Made by a program: the position numbers and the translations under genes | Notes under the pieces: model-generated | Database searches by the model: none | What the model was told of the DNA's origin: nothing | The model's input: the letters and a program-made list of their open reading frames with translations, nothing else | Part shown: positions 48,988 to 59,283 of the stretch, piece by piece | Numbering within the stretch: position 1 is the stretch's first letter | How the letters are laid out: the number at the start of each line of letters is the position of its first letter | Source of the DNA: Aristophania vespae | Lineage (GTDB): Bacteria > Pseudomonadota > Alphaproteobacteria > Acetobacterales > Acetobacteraceae | Direction: 5' to 3' | Assembly (NCBI RefSeq): GCF_009906835.1 | Contig: NZ_CP047652.1 | Span: forward strand, 1,612,001-1,676,000 | DNA: 64,000 nucleotides

Positions 48988-49311
48988 ATGTATATCGCTA
49001 TGAATCGTTTTAAAGTGAAAATTGGGAATGAGGATGCTTTTGAGACACGCTGGCTAAATCGCGACATTCTCTTAAAATCATGCCTCGGTTTTATCTCTTT
49101 TCAGTTTTTGAGAGGACCTCAAAATGCTGAATACACACTCTATGTTTCCCACACTTTGTGGGAGACATATGATGACTTTTGCAACTGGACGAAATCGGAT
49201 GCCTTCAAAGAGGCCCATATCAAAGCAGGTCAGTCAGAACGTCTGACAATATCTCCGCCCACTTTTGAAGGCTTTGATATTTTACAAACCGTTACACGAA
49301 GGGTTATTTAA
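48988..49311 (+). CDS. IsdG-like haem-degrading monooxygenase (ABM fold)
   Basis: A 107-residue protein of the antibiotic-biosynthesis-monooxygenase fold. Asn6 (AMNRF), Trp67 (CNWTKSD) and His77 (FKEAH) occupy the positions of the catalytic Asn7/Trp67/His77 triad of IsdG-type haem oxygenases. YVSHTLWETYDDFCNWTKSD is the family core. It would open haem in the cytoplasm and release iron. AAGGA lies 8 bases before the ATG. The Fur palindrome upstream and the divergent haem-type receptor support the role. Relatives called HmoA/HmoB or plain ABM proteins are alternatives. Confidence 0.85.
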   Translation: MYIAMNRFKVKIGNEDAFETRWLNRDILLKSCLGFISFQFLRGPQNAEYTLYVSHTLWETYDDFCNWTKSDAFKEAHIKAGQSERLTISPPTFEGFDILQTVTRRVI

Positions 49312-49448
49312 ACTCTTATATGAAAGGGCGGCTTTTTGATTATTGTTTCACTCAGCCACTAAGATACGCCAGGTAAGAACGATGTCACACATACTGTGCT
49401 AGCAAACTGCACTTATTTTTTATCTTTCCTAGATAGGCTCTAAAAAGC

Positions 49449-49480
49449 AAGCTCTGCCTTTATTATGCAGAGCTTCTTTT
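49449..49480 (+). terminator. Rho-independent terminator
   Basis: AAGCTCTGC and GCAGAGCTT pair around a 9-base loop, then CTTTT. It lies 138 bases after the monooxygenase gene and before the converging glycosyltransferase. Confidence 0.85.
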
Positions 49481-49560
49481 ATCACAACCCAAAATTAGAC
49501 TATAAATAGCCCAAAAAAAGTTCGCAGCGACATCTCATTAGACTAGTTTTTCAAAAAAAC

Positions 49561-50577
49561 TCAAACCGCAGGTAAAATCAAATCGGTTTCTAATTTTGAA
49601 TAATGCGGGCGTTTATAATGATCAATGTGATTTCCTTTTACCAGAGGGCTATAAGGTAAAAGACCAGAGTTTTTAAGATGAATCTCCCTCATATTGGTCT
49701 TTCCTGGATATGAAGTAATAGCTCTTGTAAAAGCAATAGGGCCTGACGTTTTTAACGTAGCCACGCGCCCAACGCCGGCAATGCGGCGATCATAAAGAGA
49801 AATATTACATAATACCTGATTGATCACACGCCTTAACAGAGGATGCCCAGCCACAGATATAACAAAGGCATTTAGATATTCCCCATCGGAAATATGGCAA
49901 AGATCAGGATGAGTTTCGGTAATGGCCCCCCATTTCCCAACGAGAAACTTATCGTCTTTTCTGATGACATCTTTTAAAGGGTTAACGATAACGGATTTCA
50001 GATCTAAATAAATGCCACCAAGTACATAAATAATTAAATAACGTGCTAAATCGGCACAAATAGCACCATAATCAGGATTAATCCTGTCAAATAATTTTAA
50101 AACATCCATACCATAATGATCGTAAATAAATCTCATTATGGAATTGTCACCAAACTCAGTCCAGTATTTATAGTCATAATCGGGATTATGATAAATTATA
50201 TGGTCAAGATTTTCTTCAAAAGGCTCCTTTGAATCAATTTTATACCCTATTTGGTGAATAATTTTAGGAATTGTTTCTGTAAAAGGATGTTTCTTTACAA
50301 AGCAGGGCAATTTTCCTTCATCAACTTCTAAAAATCTCTCCCAGCCACTAACATTATCCTGGGTTGTAAAACCCAAATCGGGACGAGCAGAAAGATAGTC
50401 ATTGCCCCTTTTCAGAGCAACCAAACCATCACTTTGATATTCCCGGGCAAAACCTAAATTTTTAAGATCTGACCATGTCGCGGGCTTAACCCAATCGTCA
50501 TAAAAAGCGCAAAAATCTCTCTGTTCAAGTCCATTATCTGTAATTGCCAAAAAACTATTGAAGAAGGTAATTAACAA
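49561..50577 (-). CDS. GT32-like glycosyltransferase, copy 1
   Basis: A 338-residue putative sugar transferase of the OCH1/capsular type (Gly_transf_sug fold). The first 90 residues (AITDNGLEQRDFCAFYDDW and on) form an N-terminal region shared only with the neighbouring paralogue. The catalytic part has IPKIIHQIGYKI, DYDYKYWTEFGDNSIMRF, YGAICADLARYLIIYVLGG and IYLDLKSV, where the usual DXD metal motif reads Asp-Leu-Lys. It ends with GHPLLRRVINQVLCNI and a conserved TSGPIAFTRAI. It probably adds a sugar to a surface polysaccharide. The donor and acceptor are unknown. The ATG at 50577 has no strong ribosome-binding site. Confidence 0.8.
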   Translation of the reverse strand: MLITFFNSFLAITDNGLEQRDFCAFYDDWVKPATWSDLKNLGFAREYQSDGLVALKRGNDYLSARPDLGFTTQDNVSGWERFLEVDEGKLPCFVKKHPFTETIPKIIHQIGYKIDSKEPFEENLDHIIYHNPDYDYKYWTEFGDNSIMRFIYDHYGMDVLKLFDRINPDYGAICADLARYLIIYVLGGIYLDLKSVIVNPLKDVIRKDDKFLVGKWGAITETHPDLCHISDGEYLNAFVISVAGHPLLRRVINQVLCNISLYDRRIAGVGRVATLKTSGPIAFTRAITSYPGKTNMREIHLKNSGLLPYSPLVKGNHIDHYKRPHYSKLETDLILPAV

Positions 50578-50719
50578 GCTTCTTGTCCCTTAAAGATAGG
50601 ATTTTGCAAAGAAATTTTGAGGTACATCTGGCCCAGGGACAGGCTTAACAAACAGCCTTTTCTGAGTAAGAACATATTAAAAATTTATCTTAATATTTTA
50701 AGTATTATTAAAAGCAAAT

Positions 50720-51751
50720 TCAAGGACGTTTCAAAATAAGATCGCTATTTAAACTGGAATAATGAGGCCGCCCATATAAGGGTTTTGAATTTTTTTTCAC
50801 GAGCAGGCTCTGATAAACACAGCCTTCCTGGTTGAGAGAAATTTCTCTAAAGCCACTATTTCTAGGAGAAGATAAAATTGCCCTTGTATAAGGCACTGGC
50901 CCTGTAGTTCTTAAAGTAGCTATACGGCCTGCTCCTGCAAAGCGGCGGTCATAAAGGGCTATATTACAAAGCACCTGATTGATGACCCGCCTTAATAAAG
51001 AATGGCCAGCTATCGAAGCAATAAACCAGTTTACATATTCTCCACCAGCAACATGACTAAGATCAGGGTGTACCTCCCCCTCACTTTCCCACTTTGCCAA
51101 AAGCAATTTGTCTTGAGCTTTGATAAGCGCGTTAAGCGGTTGAGTAATCACTGATTTCAGGTCAAGATAAACACCACCCATAGCATAAATAATCATATAT
51201 CGAGCCAGATCAGCGCACATTGCACCATAATCCTGGTTAATCATTTCAAATAATTTTACATACTCAATTCCATAATAATCATAAATAAACTTATAGACAC
51301 TATTATTACCAAATTTAGTCCATAATTTGTAATCGTAATCTTTATTTCTATATTTAATGTAATTTATATTTTCATAAAATGGATTAAAATTACTAATATT
51401 ATACCCTATTTGATGAATAATTTTAGGTATATCACATCCAGAAGCTATGTTTCTTACGAAAGGAGGTAGTTTCGTTTCACTAATCTCGGAAAATCTTTCC
51501 CATCCGCCAACGTGATCTCTTACTGAAAGGCTTAGATCTGCGTTAACAGACAGATAGTCGTTGCCCTTTCTAAAGGCGATCATTCCATCATTTTGATATT
51601 CACTTTGAAAGCCAAGGTTTTTGAGCTCCTGCAAGCTGACAGGTTGCACCCCCTCATCATGGAAAGCGCAAAAATTTTTCTGTTCTAATCCTTGGTCTGT
51701 AATGGCCAAAAAACTATTAAAAAATGAAACAAACACTAAGTAAAGCTCCAC
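50720..51751 (-). CDS. GT32-like glycosyltransferase, copy 2
   Basis: A 343-residue paralogue of the preceding gene, sharing its whole layout: AITDQGLEQKNFCAFHDEG, IPKIIHQIGYNI, YGAMCADLARYMIIYAMGG, VYLDLKSV and GHSLLRRVINQVLCNIALYDRR. The same Asp-Leu-Lys replaces DXD. It is an obvious tandem duplication with later divergence, including a more AT-rich middle. About 140 bases separate the two, with no terminator seen, so they may be co-transcribed. A role in surface glycan decoration is inferred from the family. Confidence 0.8.
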   Translation of the reverse strand: MELYLVFVSFFNSFLAITDQGLEQKNFCAFHDEGVQPVSLQELKNLGFQSEYQNDGMIAFRKGNDYLSVNADLSLSVRDHVGGWERFSEISETKLPPFVRNIASGCDIPKIIHQIGYNISNFNPFYENINYIKYRNKDYDYKLWTKFGNNSVYKFIYDYYGIEYVKLFEMINQDYGAMCADLARYMIIYAMGGVYLDLKSVITQPLNALIKAQDKLLLAKWESEGEVHPDLSHVAGGEYVNWFIASIAGHSLLRRVINQVLCNIALYDRRFAGAGRIATLRTTGPVPYTRAILSSPRNSGFREISLNQEGCVYQSLLVKKNSKPLYGRPHYSSLNSDLILKRP

Positions 51752-51865
51752 CTAAAGCCTTATTTTGAGAAAAATATAAGCATTATTTAAAGTTTCTTAA
51801 ATAAATCTCATCATCATAATTATAAGGTTTTTTCTGTTTGTCTCTCTATTCCTGGAGTATATTTT

Positions 51866-52078
51866 ATGGCCTTCACTTTTCGAAAATCCTCTAGTCCTGA
51901 TACTCTTAACAAAGCACCCTCTCGCCGCCGTTTCCGCCATTATGGTGAGATTGCCATGACAGGCGCCACTGCAATGGCCATGTTTGGGCCACGTCGCTTT
52001 CGTCCCTATTTCCAACATCTTGTCACACTCGTTGGGGTTATAAGCACAACAATTAATATTTTTCGTCCCAAATCATAA
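51866..52078 (+). CDS. Small basic protein of unknown function
   Basis: A 70-residue protein. Residues 1-27 are Ser/Arg-rich (SRRRFRHYGEIA), then a mildly hydrophobic segment (AMTGATAMAMFGPRRFRPY) and a possible membrane helix (HLVTLVGVISTTINIF). GGAG lies 9 bases before the ATG, supporting translation. No family is recognised. It converges on priA with only a few bases between stops. Confidence 0.6.
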   Translation: MAFTFRKSSSPDTLNKAPSRRRFRHYGEIAMTGATAMAMFGPRRFRPYFQHLVTLVGVISTTINIFRPKS

Positions 52079-52091
52079 GAATATTCTCAAT

Positions 52092-54349
52092 TTACAAAAA
52101 AGAAACAGGATCAATATCTACCGTCACTTTTACATCACGGCTCGTTTTCACACGCTCTAACCACAATCTTATAAGCGGCTGTAGGGCAATATTTCGCCTT
52201 GTACGTAAGAGAATTCTCCGCCTATGCTGTCCTCTTAACACAGCAATAGGTGCAGGGGTTGGGCCAAGAACCTGAATCCCCTCTCCCTGAGGGGCATTTA
52301 AGGCTAATTCTCTAGAGATTTGGTCGGCTAATCTTTCTTGAGCAGAGCTAATAATAAGGGCCGCTAACCGCCCATAAGGCGGCCAAAAGCCCGGCTTTCT
52401 CTGAGCCGCCTCTTGCTGCATAAAACGCTCAATGTCATTATCTATAAGAGCCTGCATTACGGGATGATCTCCCACATAACTTTGCAGCATAACCCGCCCT
52501 GGTTTTTCTCCTCGCCCTGCACGACCTGAAACCTGATGCAATAGCTGCATCGTACGCTCCCCTGCTCTAAGGTCTCCCCCCCTAGTCCCAAATCTGCATC
52601 TACAACACCAACCAATGTTAAATTGGGGAAATGCCATCCTTTAGCGACCACCTGCGTCCCAATAATAAGATTAACCTCGCCTTCTGAAATTTTACGCACA
52701 GCTTCTGCCGTTGCTGCGGGAGAAGAAAGCGTATCAGAGGCCATGGAAAGAATCTTTGCTTCGGGAAAACGCGCCCGTGCTTCTTCTTCTATCCGCTCAA
52801 CGCCTGGCCCAACAGGCACTAAACTGGTCTCTGCCTGGCACTCTGGGCATTCATGTGGAATGGGTTGGGTATATTCGCAATAATGGCACGACATGCGCCC
52901 ACGGGCACGGTGCTCAACAAGCCAGGCTGTACAATGCGGGCATTGCAAACGATAACCACAGGCGCGGCATATTGTCAGAGGCGCATAGCCACGCCTGTTT
53001 AAAAAGAGCATGGCCTGCTCACCCTTATTCAAACTATGGTCAATGGACTCACATAATAAGGGAGAAAGAAAGAGGCCTCGATCAGGACCGTCTTTTTTCA
53101 TATCAATCAGAGAAATTTCTGGAAACTGTGCTCCACCGTGGCGTGTTTGCAGTATTTCATGCTGATAACGCCCTTGTTCTACATTAGCTAATGTTTCTAA
53201 AGAGGGCGTTGCAGAAACCAGAATAACAGGTGCTGAGACAAGGCGAGCACGCATAATTGCCATATCACGGCCATTATAAAGAACGCCCTCTTCCTGTTTG
53301 AATGTGCTCTCATGTTCTTCATCAACGATAACAAGCCCAAGATTATCAAATGGAAGAAACAAGGCTGAGCGAGCACCAACTACGACACGCACATCACCCA
53401 ATGCGGCACCCAACCACACTTCGCGCCGGGTTTTCACACCTAAATCAGAATGCCAAATCGCAGGCTCGACCCCGAAACGAGCTGAAAAACGCTCCATCCA
53501 CTGAGCTGTTAGCGCAATCTCTGGGAGTAAAACCAGTATTTGTTTTTGATGCTCCAGAGCTTTTGCCAAAGCCTCAAAATAAACTTCTGTTTTGCCTGAT
53601 CCTGTGACACCTTCTAACAAAGTGACACTAAATTTTTGCTCTTTAACTCGTTCACATAAAGATTGCGCGCTTCGTTTCTGATCCTCTGACAATAATGTCT
53701 CATGGAAAAAAGGATCTGGTTTTTTAAAAGAGATTTCTGGCTTCAGGGCAGTTTCTTTTAAAATACCCTGTGCCGCCAAACCACGTATTACCGCAGAACT
53801 GGCACCGCTTTTTTCGCTCAGCTCCACTGTGCTCTGCGGCTCTACCGAACTAGCCGCCTCTATCACGGCCCGTCGTGAAGGTGTCAAACGTAAGGTGGCT
53901 GGAAAAGGCTCTTTTGTTAAGAGCCATCCCAAACCGGGCCGCATTCCACCAGCTAAGGGCACACGCAATGTTATAGCCAGTACCTGGCCAGGCGCGTTTA
54001 ACGTATAGGCAGAAAGCCAGTCAATAAAACGCCGTAAGCTTTCAGGCACTATAGGAGCACCCTCTATCACGTGAAGGATAGGTTTAAGGCGGGCAAGATC
54101 AAAAAATTTTTGCGAGAAAGCAGGGCGAAAATCAGGGGGCAAAACATCGCGCCAGTCTGCATCCCATACGCAACCCATAATCTCCTTGCGCCCTAAAGGA
54201 ACTTGCACAATCGTCCCCGGTGCCAAAGGTTGGGAGCAAACATAATCAAGAGGGCCAGAAAAAGGCCTTGGTACGAGTACGCTTAAACGAAATTTCTTTT
54301 CTGACTCCTTCTGCGCTACAGTCTGTTTTATGAGGCTCTTGCCTGTCAT
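52092..54349 (-). pseudogene. priA: Primosomal replication helicase PriA, frame broken at a C7/G7 run
   Basis: PriA restarts stalled replication forks. The frame from ATG 54349 carries the N-terminal DNA-binding region (LDYVCSQPLAPGTIVQVPLG), Walker A LLEGVTGSGKTEVYF, the DEEH box VIVDEEHESTFKQ, VSATPSLETLAN and the zinc cysteines (CRACGYRLQCPHC to CHYCEYTQPIPHECPEC). It then reads DADLGLGGETLEQ and drifts. One more base in the run (C7 at 52576-52582, plus strand) gives [27 protein letters not shown] and the normal end at 52092, about 751 residues. Loss of PriA would be severe in many bacteria, so a sequence error is the likely explanation. Confidence 0.93.
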
Positions 54350-54382
54350 GAATCTGCTTCACTTCTTTTGGGCCGAATCGTC

Positions 54383-55380
54383 ATGAGCTCTTTATCACCT
54401 TATGCCTCTCGCACAGCCTATGAAATACATAAATCATGGGCAGACTGGCTTCGTTTTGATAAAAATTTGAGCCCTAAAACAGTCATAGCCTATAGTCATG
54501 ATTGTGTGCAGGCTCTCAATTTCTTTCAGCGTCATTTAGGGCGTGAACCCCTATTAACTGACCTGCAAAACCTTAATTTGACCGATTTTCGTGCCTGGCT
54601 GGCTTTCGAAACGAGCAAATCTGAGGCTTTGGCGCACCGTCAATTTAGCAATATCAGTCGTCAAGACGGTTTTGCCCGCAGCAGAGCCCGCCGTCTCTCT
54701 GCTCTGCGTTCTTTTTTTCTTTATCTTAAAAAAGAACACGGCATAGATAATGATTCTCTCTCACTTCTTCGTAGCCCACGCCTTAAACCACGCCTGCCAC
54801 GCCCCTTAAATATCGAGGAAGCTCAACAAGCTCCTGATGGCATTGCCGAGCAAGCACACTCTTTACCTACCGCCATACGTGACCAAGCTCTTTTTACGCT
54901 GCTTTACGGCGCTGGGTTACGTATAAGTGAGGCTCTTTCCCTCACTATAGCAGACTTAAAACGTTCAGGCGGAGAAACTCTTCTTATTCACGGTAAAGGC
55001 GGTAAGGAACGTTTTGTGCCTCTCCTGCCCAAAGTTGGACAAAGCCTGAATGACTGGCTCAAAGTTCACCCATCGCCTCATCCCACTGCCCCACTTTTTT
55101 GTGGTGTTAGAGGGGGCCTCTTAACCCTGGGGTCGCACAAAGGGCAATGCGCCAATGGCGCAAACTTCAGGGACTACCCGACTCTGCCACTCCACACGCT
55201 TTTCGTCACGCTTTTGCATCTCATCTGCTCCAAGGTGGGGCAGATTTACGCGCCATTCAAGAATTACTGGGCCATGCAAGCCTTTCTTCAACACAAATTT
55301 ATACACTTGCTGATGAACGTCATTTGATGGACGTTTGGCAAAAAGCCCACCCTCGAGCCAAAGTGAAGTCAAAGCCATGA
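54383..55380 (+). pseudogene. xerC: Tyrosine recombinase XerC, frame broken at a G5 run
   Basis: XerC helps resolve chromosome dimers at dif. The N-terminal SAM-like domain (WADWLRFDKNLSPKTVIAYS) and the first catalytic Arg (LYGAGLRISEALSL) lie in the first frame, with LLIHGKGGKERFVPLLP. After FCGVRGG the frame drifts at the G5 run 55112-55116. Six G would give [18 protein letters not shown] and join the second frame, with [12 protein letters not shown] (His-x-x-Arg), [13 protein letters not shown] (catalytic Tyr) and the stop at 55378-55380, about 332 residues. It overlaps the protease gene that follows (ATGA). It is divergent from priA. Confidence 0.9.
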
Positions 55381-56327
55381 AGCACTATATTTCGGTTCTT
55401 ATGATTGGGGCTTGCCTGATGAGCACAGCATCTCATGCAAAATCTCTTTGCACATTTGAACATATTGCAACGATCCCTTTAACCGAGACAGGCTATACAA
55501 TTAGCCTCCAGGCACACTTAGAAGGGCACCCTCTTTCTTTAATTGTTGATACAGGTTCTGAAGGCAGCCTGCTCACGCCCGAGGCTTTAATTCGCCTGCG
55601 TTTAACGCCCGATAACTCTTTTAAAACTCTTATTTCAGGGTCAGATGGCAGAGGACAAATTGTTCCTAACGTAACCATTAAAACTCTGGAAATGGGAAAT
55701 TTGCTACTTTCCAACCTCTCATTTCCCGTAGGGGCTCTCCCCGGAGCACCTCTTATAAGACCTGCTATTTCGGGCCTCATAGGTATGAATCTTTTGGGAA
55801 ATTATGATCTCGATTTTGATTTACCCCACCACCAACTCACTCTCTATCATATTCAGCTAGGCTCCATGCTGTGCAAAAGACCACCAGCTTGGCAGGAAAG
55901 TGAGATGTCTGGAGCTAACAAGTCCAACAAGCAAAACTCAGGTAAAATTAAAACTCTTCATACTCAAGTAATCGCCAGACGCTATATGATTCCCTTTATA
56001 TTGGATGGTCACAAAGGAACGGCCCTGCTTGATAGCGGGGCACATTCTCATATTGTAAGCCTCTCCTTTGCTCATAAACTGGGCCTAAATGAAGAGAGGC
56101 TGGCGCAGGATCCAGGAGGCTATAGTGCCAGTATAGCGACACCAGAAAAACGCTATTACTGGCATCAATTTAGTGAGCTAAAAATTGGCGATGAGGTCAG
56201 AAAAAAGCCCACTTTAACCGTCGCTCCCTTAAAGGAGCATGCAGATATGCTCCTCGGTGCCGACTGGTTTCAGACCCATAGAGTTTGGATATCAAAAGCA
56301 ACTGAACGCGTATATATACACCCCTGA
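55377..56327 (+). CDS. Exported retropepsin-like aspartyl protease with two active-site motifs
   Basis: A 316-residue exported protein. The signal peptide is [21 protein letters not shown]. Two aspartyl protease-like lobes follow: [18 protein letters not shown] with [17 protein letters not shown], and a second lobe [22 protein letters not shown] with [14 protein letters not shown]. Each has the D-T/S-G plus hydrophobic-G pattern of retropepsin-like proteases (PF13650/PF13975 type). Its targets are unknown, probably periplasmic. The start at 55377 overlaps the xerC stop and fits the signal peptide; an in-frame start at 55335 only extends into xerC. Confidence 0.85.
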   Translation: MKHYISVLMIGACLMSTASHAKSLCTFEHIATIPLTETGYTISLQAHLEGHPLSLIVDTGSEGSLLTPEALIRLRLTPDNSFKTLISGSDGRGQIVPNVTIKTLEMGNLLLSNLSFPVGALPGAPLIRPAISGLIGMNLLGNYDLDFDLPHHQLTLYHIQLGSMLCKRPPAWQESEMSGANKSNKQNSGKIKTLHTQVIARRYMIPFILDGHKGTALLDSGAHSHIVSLSFAHKLGLNEERLAQDPGGYSASIATPEKRYYWHQFSELKIGDEVRKKPTLTVAPLKEHADMLLGADWFQTHRVWISKATERVYIHP

Positions 56328-56331
56328 GGCT

Positions 56332-56961
56332 TTATTTACGCATAAGACGCTTTGCCTGAGCCTCTTGAAGAATAGCAACAGTGCTTTGTGTTCTTTGTGC
56401 CTGGGCTAAGGAATAGGCTGTTTCGCCTTTAGCATCTTTAAGGAAGGGATCGGCACCTAGTTCGAGCAGAGTTTTAACAACCTCATTGCGCCCGAAAAGG
56501 GCAGCCATCATGAGAGCCGTCTGCCCTGCGTGATTTTGCGTATTAACAGAACATCCAGCCTTGGCCAGACGGTTTAAAATTGCCACATTGCCTTTAAATG
56601 CAACCCCCATTAGGGCCGTATTACCTGCATGATCAGCCAGGCATGGTTTGGCACCATGCGTCAGAAGTAGCTCAACACTATCAAGATGCTCATTATAGGC
56701 AGCTAAAATAAGAGGGGTATAACCTTTCTCATTTTTGATGTTGGGATTTATCCCCTGCTTGACCAGGCCCTCAATGATATCATTACGCCCCTGCTCTGCT
56801 GCATCTAAAAAGATTTTGTTTAGGTGCTCACGGCTATATTGTGCCTGTTTTGCACCTGCATCTTTAACAGTCTGCGATGAATTAGAGGACTGAGCAAAAC
56901 TCGCTGAGGGGCCAGCGACAGAAAGAGCACCTAAAAGAAGCAAAATTTTATGAGAGATCAT
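56332..56961 (-). CDS. Exported ankyrin-repeat protein linked to catalase
   Basis: A 209-residue protein with a signal peptide (ISHKILLLLGALSVAGPSASFAQ) and four or five ankyrin repeats, for example GYTPLILAAYNEHLDSVELLLTHGAKP, GNTALMGVAFKGNVAILNRLAKAG, GQTALMMAALFGRNEVVKTLLELG and GETAYSLAQAQ. It lies 94 bases downstream of an exported catalase on the same strand. In Pseudomonas aeruginosa an ankyrin protein (AnkB) encoded next to katB is needed for full periplasmic catalase activity; a similar helper role here is inferred. Confidence 0.9.
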   Translation of the reverse strand: MISHKILLLLGALSVAGPSASFAQSSNSSQTVKDAGAKQAQYSREHLNKIFLDAAEQGRNDIIEGLVKQGINPNIKNEKGYTPLILAAYNEHLDSVELLLTHGAKPCLADHAGNTALMGVAFKGNVAILNRLAKAGCSVNTQNHAGQTALMMAALFGRNEVVKTLLELGADPFLKDAKGETAYSLAQAQRTQSTVAILQEAQAKRLMRK

Positions 56962-57055
56962 TTTTAATATCGCCTTTCACGTGAAACATTGACCAAAAGA
57001 AAAGCCCTCTCTTTCCCGGGCTAGGGACAGAGAGGGCCTCAAGTTAGTTTAACGC

Positions 57056-58663
57056 TTATTGAACTTGCGTTTGAGGAATATGATCAGCAGCCTGTTTAAC
57101 TTCCTCAATTTTTAGACCAAGAGCTTTGGCCAAATTTTCCCCGTATGTCTTATCTGAACGATAAATATAAGATGTAAAGCGGACTTTAGTCTCGTGACTT
57201 TTAACCATCTTCATATCGCTAGCAAGATTATGGACAACCTCACTTTGTTCAAAAGGTGAGAAACTACGATAAATCTCACCGGTCTGAGTGAAATTATCTG
57301 TAGGATGGACAGCCTGTTTCAACACCACACCAGAAACAGCATAACGGCTTTTATTATTCCTGTTATTTTGTGGTGCTTCAGCACGGATAATGCCCATACC
57401 TGGGTTAGTTTCATCTACCACTGCACCAGGGTCATCATAACGGCTTGTTGGTTGCCAGTTCACATGTCCTTTGCGAGGACGAATGCTCATAACACCATCT
57501 TGATGGTCATTTTGCACTTTGACCAGCGGACGATTGATTGGCAGATCCTGGTAATTGACGCCTAAGCGATAACGCTGCGTATCAGCATAGGAGAACAGAC
57601 GTCCCTGAAGCATTTTATCAGGAGAAGGCTCGATACCAGGGACCATTACACCAGGAGCAAAAGCTGCCTGCTCTGTTTCCTGGAAGTAGTTATCAGGCAT
57701 TTTATTGAGCACCATGGTGCCAATTTTCTTTTCAGGAACGCCAAGCCACTCTTTTGTATCATCAAAAGCATCATAAGGAAGCGCAGCAGCTTCTTTAGGG
57801 GTAAGTACCTGAACGTATAGATCCCATTTCGGGAAGTTACCCTCACCAATTGATTTATAAAGGTCAGCTGTAGCGTAGTTTGTATCAGCAGCATGGGTCG
57901 CTTTAAGATCCATACCCTTCACACCCTGCTGGCTCACCCAGTGGAATTTTACAAAGTGGGTCTCACCCTTATCGTTAATCACACGGAAGGCATGAACACC
58001 CTGTCCATCCATATGACGATAATTGATCGGCATGCCGTATTTATCAGAATAAATATAAGTCAGCATGTGGGTTGATTCAGGAGCGTTCGAGAAGAAATCG
58101 AACTGATTATTCATATCCTGCATATTCGTTACAGGATCAGGTTTAAGAGCATGCACAAAGTCAGGGAACTTAATGGCATCACGAATAAAGAAAACAGGAA
58201 GGTTAATACCAACTAAATCCCAGTTTCCTTCTTCGGTATAGAATTTTGTTGCAAAACCACGAGGATCACGTGCTGCTTCAGGAGAGCCACGATAATTCAT
58301 CACTGTAGAAAAACGGACGAATACGGGAGTTTTTTTACCGCTTTTGAAAAGAGCAGCCTTGCTCAGCCCGGCAAAATCACCATTAGCAATAAAATAACCG
58401 TGAGCACCTACACCACGTGCATGAACAACACGTTCGGGAATCCGCTCGCGGTCAAAATGGGCAAGTTTTTCGATAAGAGCAAAATCCTCAAGCACAACAG
58501 GGCCATCCTGACCTGCTGTTTCCGAATTCTGGTTATCAACGATAGGTGCACCAGAATCCTGTCTCATCAAAGGTGGCTTTGAAGACGGAGCCATAGATGG
58601 CCCTGCTAAAGCCGTTGATACCAACAAAGGCACTGATAGCAAGGATATAAAAGTTTTTTTCAT
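57056..58663 (-). CDS. Exported haem catalase
   Basis: A 535-residue monofunctional catalase preceded by a signal peptide (MKKTFISLLSVPLLVSTALA), so it is probably periplasmic. The active-site His is in RVVHARGVGAHGYF, with VRFSTV and the distal Asn region (DPRGFATKFYTEEGNWDLVG). The proximal haem-ligand Tyr is in RLFSYADTQRYRLGVN. The start at 58663 has GGAGG upstream; the longer frame (to 58720) has no signal at its end. The ankyrin gene follows. It would remove hydrogen peroxide formed during periplasmic oxidations. Confidence 0.95.
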   Translation of the reverse strand: MKKTFISLLSVPLLVSTALAGPSMAPSSKPPLMRQDSGAPIVDNQNSETAGQDGPVVLEDFALIEKLAHFDRERIPERVVHARGVGAHGYFIANGDFAGLSKAALFKSGKKTPVFVRFSTVMNYRGSPEAARDPRGFATKFYTEEGNWDLVGINLPVFFIRDAIKFPDFVHALKPDPVTNMQDMNNQFDFFSNAPESTHMLTYIYSDKYGMPINYRHMDGQGVHAFRVINDKGETHFVKFHWVSQQGVKGMDLKATHAADTNYATADLYKSIGEGNFPKWDLYVQVLTPKEAAALPYDAFDDTKEWLGVPEKKIGTMVLNKMPDNYFQETEQAAFAPGVMVPGIEPSPDKMLQGRLFSYADTQRYRLGVNYQDLPINRPLVKVQNDHQDGVMSIRPRKGHVNWQPTSRYDDPGAVVDETNPGMGIIRAEAPQNNRNNKSRYAVSGVVLKQAVHPTDNFTQTGEIYRSFSPFEQSEVVHNLASDMKMVKSHETKVRFTSYIYRSDKTYGENLAKALGLKIEEVKQAADHIPQTQVQ

Positions 58664-58934
58664 ATGTGTTTTCCTCCATGGTTCGCTCATATGCTTTAAG
58701 ATTAGCTCTCTTTTTCTCAATAAGAAAAAGCAAAATTTCCTTCTTCTGAAAAAGGAAAAACCTATTAAAACCTCTTACGAACCGAAAAATTATTATTCCA
58801 TAACCTCTATTTCTATTACTTATGTCAAAAAAAAGTAAAAAAATTGCTTTTCTCTCTTGTCATGACTTCATAAGACTGTTAGATCATCGCCACCCCACCG
58901 CGGGATGTTCTCTTTCGTAAGAGGCCATTTATAA
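58664..58934. other. Catalase promoter region
   Basis: About 270 AT-rich bases between the catalase start and tRNA-Asp. This must hold the catalase promoter. I see no operator that can be assigned with confidence. Confidence 0.5.
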
Positions 58935-59011
<77 letters not shown>

Positions 59012-59283
59012 CTATCAAAGTGGTGCTTATCTTTTTCATTACAATTCGGATCAGCCCAAATTTGCCTGATAAATCCTAATATAAGGCATTATTGTGCATT
59101 TATTAAATCCGCGCTTTTCCAAAGTGTTCTGCTTTGACAGCCTGAAAGATTATGCTAGAAAAAGCACTGATTTGTGGCTTAATTCGTCATATTTATAAAA
59201 TTATTTAGACCGCCTATTCTTTGTTTTTGGGAGGAATATTCATTGCTCATGACAAAGCAAAGAAAAATAAAGCAGATCCTATC

